A stretch of 7,709 nt of DNA, taken from NCBI GenBank assembly GCA_021414185.1, contig JAIOOZ010000099.1, positions 1 through 7,709 on the forward strand, written 5' to 3'. The notes beneath the pieces are model-generated. The model was given only the letters and a program-made list of their open reading frames with translations, made no database searches and was not told where the DNA came from. Numbering within the stretch: the stretch's first letter is position 1; the number at the start of each line of letters is the position of its first letter. Shown one piece after another: positions 5,799 through 7,709 of the stretch. This DNA is from Betaproteobacteria bacterium (GTDB taxonomy: Bacteria; Pseudomonadota; Gammaproteobacteria; Burkholderiales; SG8-41). A program made the position numbers and the translations under genes.

Positions 5799-6730
5799 CC
5801 AGGGCGGTAGTTTTTGCCTATCACAACGTAGGGTTCAAATGCTTGTCGGTGCTGTTGGCGCATAAGATCGAAGTATCCCTGGTCGTTACCCACAACGACA
5901 ATCCTGCAGAAAAAATCTGGTTCGACAGCGTGGCCAAGCTCGCCGCGCAGCACGGTCTGCCGGCAATCACTCCGGACGACCCCAATACCACGGACATCGT
6001 CGAGCGCATCTGCGCGCTGCAGCCCGATTTCCTGTTCTCGTTCTATTACCGCAATATGCTGAAGACTGCGCTGCTGCAGGCGCCGGCGCGCGGCGCGCTC
6101 AATATGCACGGCTCGCTGCTGCCGAAATACCGCGGACGCGTGCCGGTCAACTGGGCCGTGATCAAAGGCGAGACCGAAACCGGCGCCACGCTGCACTACA
6201 TGACGGAAAAACCGGATGCCGGCGACATCGTCGAGCAGCAGGCAGTGCCCATACTGCCGGACGACACCGCGGCAGACGTATTCGGCAAAGTGACGGCAGC
6301 CGCAGTCTCAGTGCTCGACCGCAGCCTGCCGGCGCTGGTCGCGGGAAATGCCCCGCGCGTGCCGCAGGACGCAAAGCTCGCCACGTATTTTGGCGGACGC
6401 AAACCCGCCGACGGGTGCATCGACTGGAAGCAGCCCGCCGAAGAAGTACATAACCTGGTGCGGGGAGTTGCGCCGCCCTACCCCGGCGCGTTTACGACCA
6501 TCGCCGGCCGAACATTGCGTATACTTCGCACCCAGCGCGAGCCTGCGGACAGTCCGCGACCGCGACGGCCGCAAATCCATGTGGGCGGCGATGTTTGTTA
6601 TGCGGAGTGCGCGGACGGCGGCACGTTGCGCATCCTGGAAATGGAGCTCGACGGCAAGCCTTTCGCCGCGGCGGATTTTCTGGCACGCTTCGGCGCTAAA
6701 CCTATCGATCTTGAGGCAGCACAGCAATGA
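5795..6730 (+). CDS. arnA: UDP-Ara4N formyltransferase (stand-alone N-terminal half of ArnA)
   Basis: The enzyme formylates UDP-Ara4N using 10-formyltetrahydrofolate, the step before ArnC. The 311-residue product covers the N-terminal half of E. coli ArnA (about residues 1-305). It opens with VVFAYHNVG, followed by THNDNPAEK, FSFYYRN and LNMHGSLLPKYRGRVPVNW. The catalytic triad of ArnA (Asn102, His104, Asp140) is present as Asn103, His105 and Asp141. GETETGATLHYM and KPDAGDIV follow. A C-terminal OB-like subdomain (about 200-290) contains FGGRKP, the HNLVRGVAPPYPGAF stretch and a final EMELDGKPF. ATG 5795 overlaps the arnC stop (ATGA). The frame is open further upstream inside arnC, but the conserved protein starts here. 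It stops with a TGA that overlaps the next gene, so the ArnA halves are separate proteins. In enterics both are one polypeptide. Confidence 0.93.
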   Translation: MTRAVVFAYHNVGFKCLSVLLAHKIEVSLVVTHNDNPAEKIWFDSVAKLAAQHGLPAITPDDPNTTDIVERICALQPDFLFSFYYRNMLKTALLQAPARGALNMHGSLLPKYRGRVPVNWAVIKGETETGATLHYMTEKPDAGDIVEQQAVPILPDDTAADVFGKVTAAAVSVLDRSLPALVAGNAPRVPQDAKLATYFGGRKPADGCIDWKQPAEEVHNLVRGVAPPYPGAFTTIAGRTLRILRTQREPADSPRPRRPQIHVGGDVCYAECADGGTLRILEMELDGKPFAAADFLARFGAKPIDLEAAQQ

Positions 6731-7709
6731 AAAAAATCCTGATTCTCGGCGTCAACGGCTTCATCGGCCACCACCTTTCCCAGCGCATCATCAAGACCAC
6801 CGACTGGGAGGTCTACGGCATGGACATGCAGACGGAACGCGTGGCCGACCTGCTCAAGCATCCGCGCTTTCATTTTTTCGAAGGCGACATCACGATCAAC
6901 AAGGAATGGATCGAGTACCACATCCGCAAATGCGACACCATCCTGCCGCTGGTCGCCATCGCCACCCCCGCCACCTACGTGAAGGAGCCGCTGCGCGTAT
7001 TCGAGCTCGACTTCGAAGCCAACCTGCCGATCATTCGCTCGTGCGTAAAATACAAAAAACGCATCCTGTTCCCGTCCACCTCCGAGGTCTACGGCATGTG
7101 CCGCGACAGCGAGTTCGATTCGGAAAATTCCGAGCTGGTGCTGGGGCCGATCGCCAAACAGCGCTGGATCTACTCATGCAGCAAGCAGTTGATGGACCGC
7201 GTGATCTGGGCCTACGGCTCTGAAGGCCGCCTCGACTTCACGCTGTTCCGCCCGTTCAACTGGATAGGCGCCGGACTCGACAGCATCCACACCCCCAAGG
7301 AAGGCAGCTCGCGCGTGATCACGCAGTTCCTCGGCCACATCGTGCGCGGCGAAAACATCAAGCTGGTAGACGGCGGCACGCAAAAACGTGCGTTTACGTA
7401 CATCAGCGACGGCATCGATGCGCTAATGAAAATCATCGACAACCCGGGCGGCGTTGCCAACGGCAAGATCTACAATATCGGCAACCCGAAGAACAACTAC
7501 TCGGTCAAAGATCTCGCGCAGATGATGCTGGATCTCGCCATCAAGTACCCGGAATACCGCAAGAGCGCGAAAAAAGTTCGTCTCATCAAGACGACGTCGG
7601 CCGCGTACTACGGCAAGGGCTACCAGGACGTGCAGAACCGCGTGCCGAAAATCACCAATACCTGCGACGAGCTGAAGTGGAAACCGCGCGTGAACATGGA
7701 AACCGCGCT
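6727..7709 (+). CDS. UDP-glucuronate decarboxylase (stand-alone C-terminal half of ArnA), 3' end missing
   Basis: This NAD-dependent short-chain dehydrogenase oxidises and decarboxylates UDP-glucuronate to UDP-4-keto-pentose (UDP-Ara4O), the first step of L-Ara4N synthesis. The frame is open from ATG 6727 to the right edge, giving 327 residues with no stop. It starts MKKILILGVNGFIGHHL, with the Rossmann motif GVNGFIG at 8-14. It contains FPSTSEVYGM with Ser119-Glu120, the Tyr149-x-x-x-Lys153 pair and GKGYQDVQNR with Arg305. E. coli ArnA has Ser433, Glu434, Tyr463, Lys467 and Arg619 as its key residues; all five fit with one constant offset of 314, so no net insertion or deletion separates the two over that span. 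About 20-25 residues should be missing. The start overlaps the formyltransferase stop (ATGA), with GAGG 10 bases upstream. Such stand-alone proteins are often named bifunctional UDP-4-keto-pentose/UDP-xylose synthase, so some UDP-xylose formation is possible. Function is confident. Confidence 0.93.
   Translation, partial: MKKILILGVNGFIGHHLSQRIIKTTDWEVYGMDMQTERVADLLKHPRFHFFEGDITINKEWIEYHIRKCDTILPLVAIATPATYVKEPLRVFELDFEANLPIIRSCVKYKKRILFPSTSEVYGMCRDSEFDSENSELVLGPIAKQRWIYSCSKQLMDRVIWAYGSEGRLDFTLFRPFNWIGAGLDSIHTPKEGSSRVITQFLGHIVRGENIKLVDGGTQKRAFTYISDGIDALMKIIDNPGGVANGKIYNIGNPKNNYSVKDLAQMMLDLAIKYPEYRKSAKKVRLIKTTSAAYYGKGYQDVQNRVPKITNTCDELKWKPRVNMETA

Noticed and set aside
6520..6525. Internal TATACT as a promoter for the decarboxylase gene
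   Set aside because: It lies within formyltransferase codons, without a suitable -35 box, and the two genes are coupled by an ATGA overlap.

Overview
The window looks like chromosomal DNA from a Gram-negative proteobacterium, most likely a betaproteobacterium. This rests on GC-rich coding sequence, proteins that resemble E. coli families at moderate divergence, and lipid A sugar genes. The taxon is an inference from protein style, not a database match. Seven genes are visible. Two run off the ends, and gene packing is very tight.

Region 1 (1-468) is the 3' part of a TesA-type arylesterase/thioesterase gene. Its stop lies only 8 bases from the stop of the convergent selD gene.

Region 2 (477-2639) is a divergent selenium pair. 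On the minus strand is selD (selenophosphate synthetase). Read conventionally it seems to lack its N-terminus and to start at a TTG. An in-frame TGA at 1473-1475, however, sits exactly where the family has its catalytic Cys/Sec. Reading through it restores the glycine-rich loop HGGG-U-GCK and a full-length protein of about 352 residues. A good bacterial SECIS-like hairpin (1438-1465) follows the TGA at the right distance. SelD here is therefore very probably itself a selenoprotein. On the plus strand is selU/mnmH (tRNA 2-selenouridine synthase), which consumes the selenophosphate that SelD makes. The two probable start codons lie about 10 bases apart.

Region 3 (2690 to the right end) is an L-Ara4N (4-amino-4-deoxy-L-arabinose) lipid A modification operon: arnT (lipid A transferase), one SMR-type flippase subunit (arnE/arnF-like), arnC (undecaprenyl-phosphate transferase), then the two halves of ArnA as separate genes, formyltransferase first and UDP-glucuronate decarboxylase second. 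The second half runs off the right edge. Three junctions are 4-base ATGA overlaps, which indicates translational coupling. In the pathway, the decarboxylase half makes UDP-Ara4O, ArnB (not in window) aminates it, the formyltransferase half formylates it, ArnC loads it on undecaprenyl phosphate, ArnD (not in window) deformylates it, the SMR protein flips it, and ArnT transfers it to lipid A.

No tRNA, rRNA, CRISPR array, insertion sequence or phage gene was seen. No stretch longer than 300 bases lacks a gene. The most notable signal is the UGA-encoded selenocysteine in selD, which routine gene calling would truncate.
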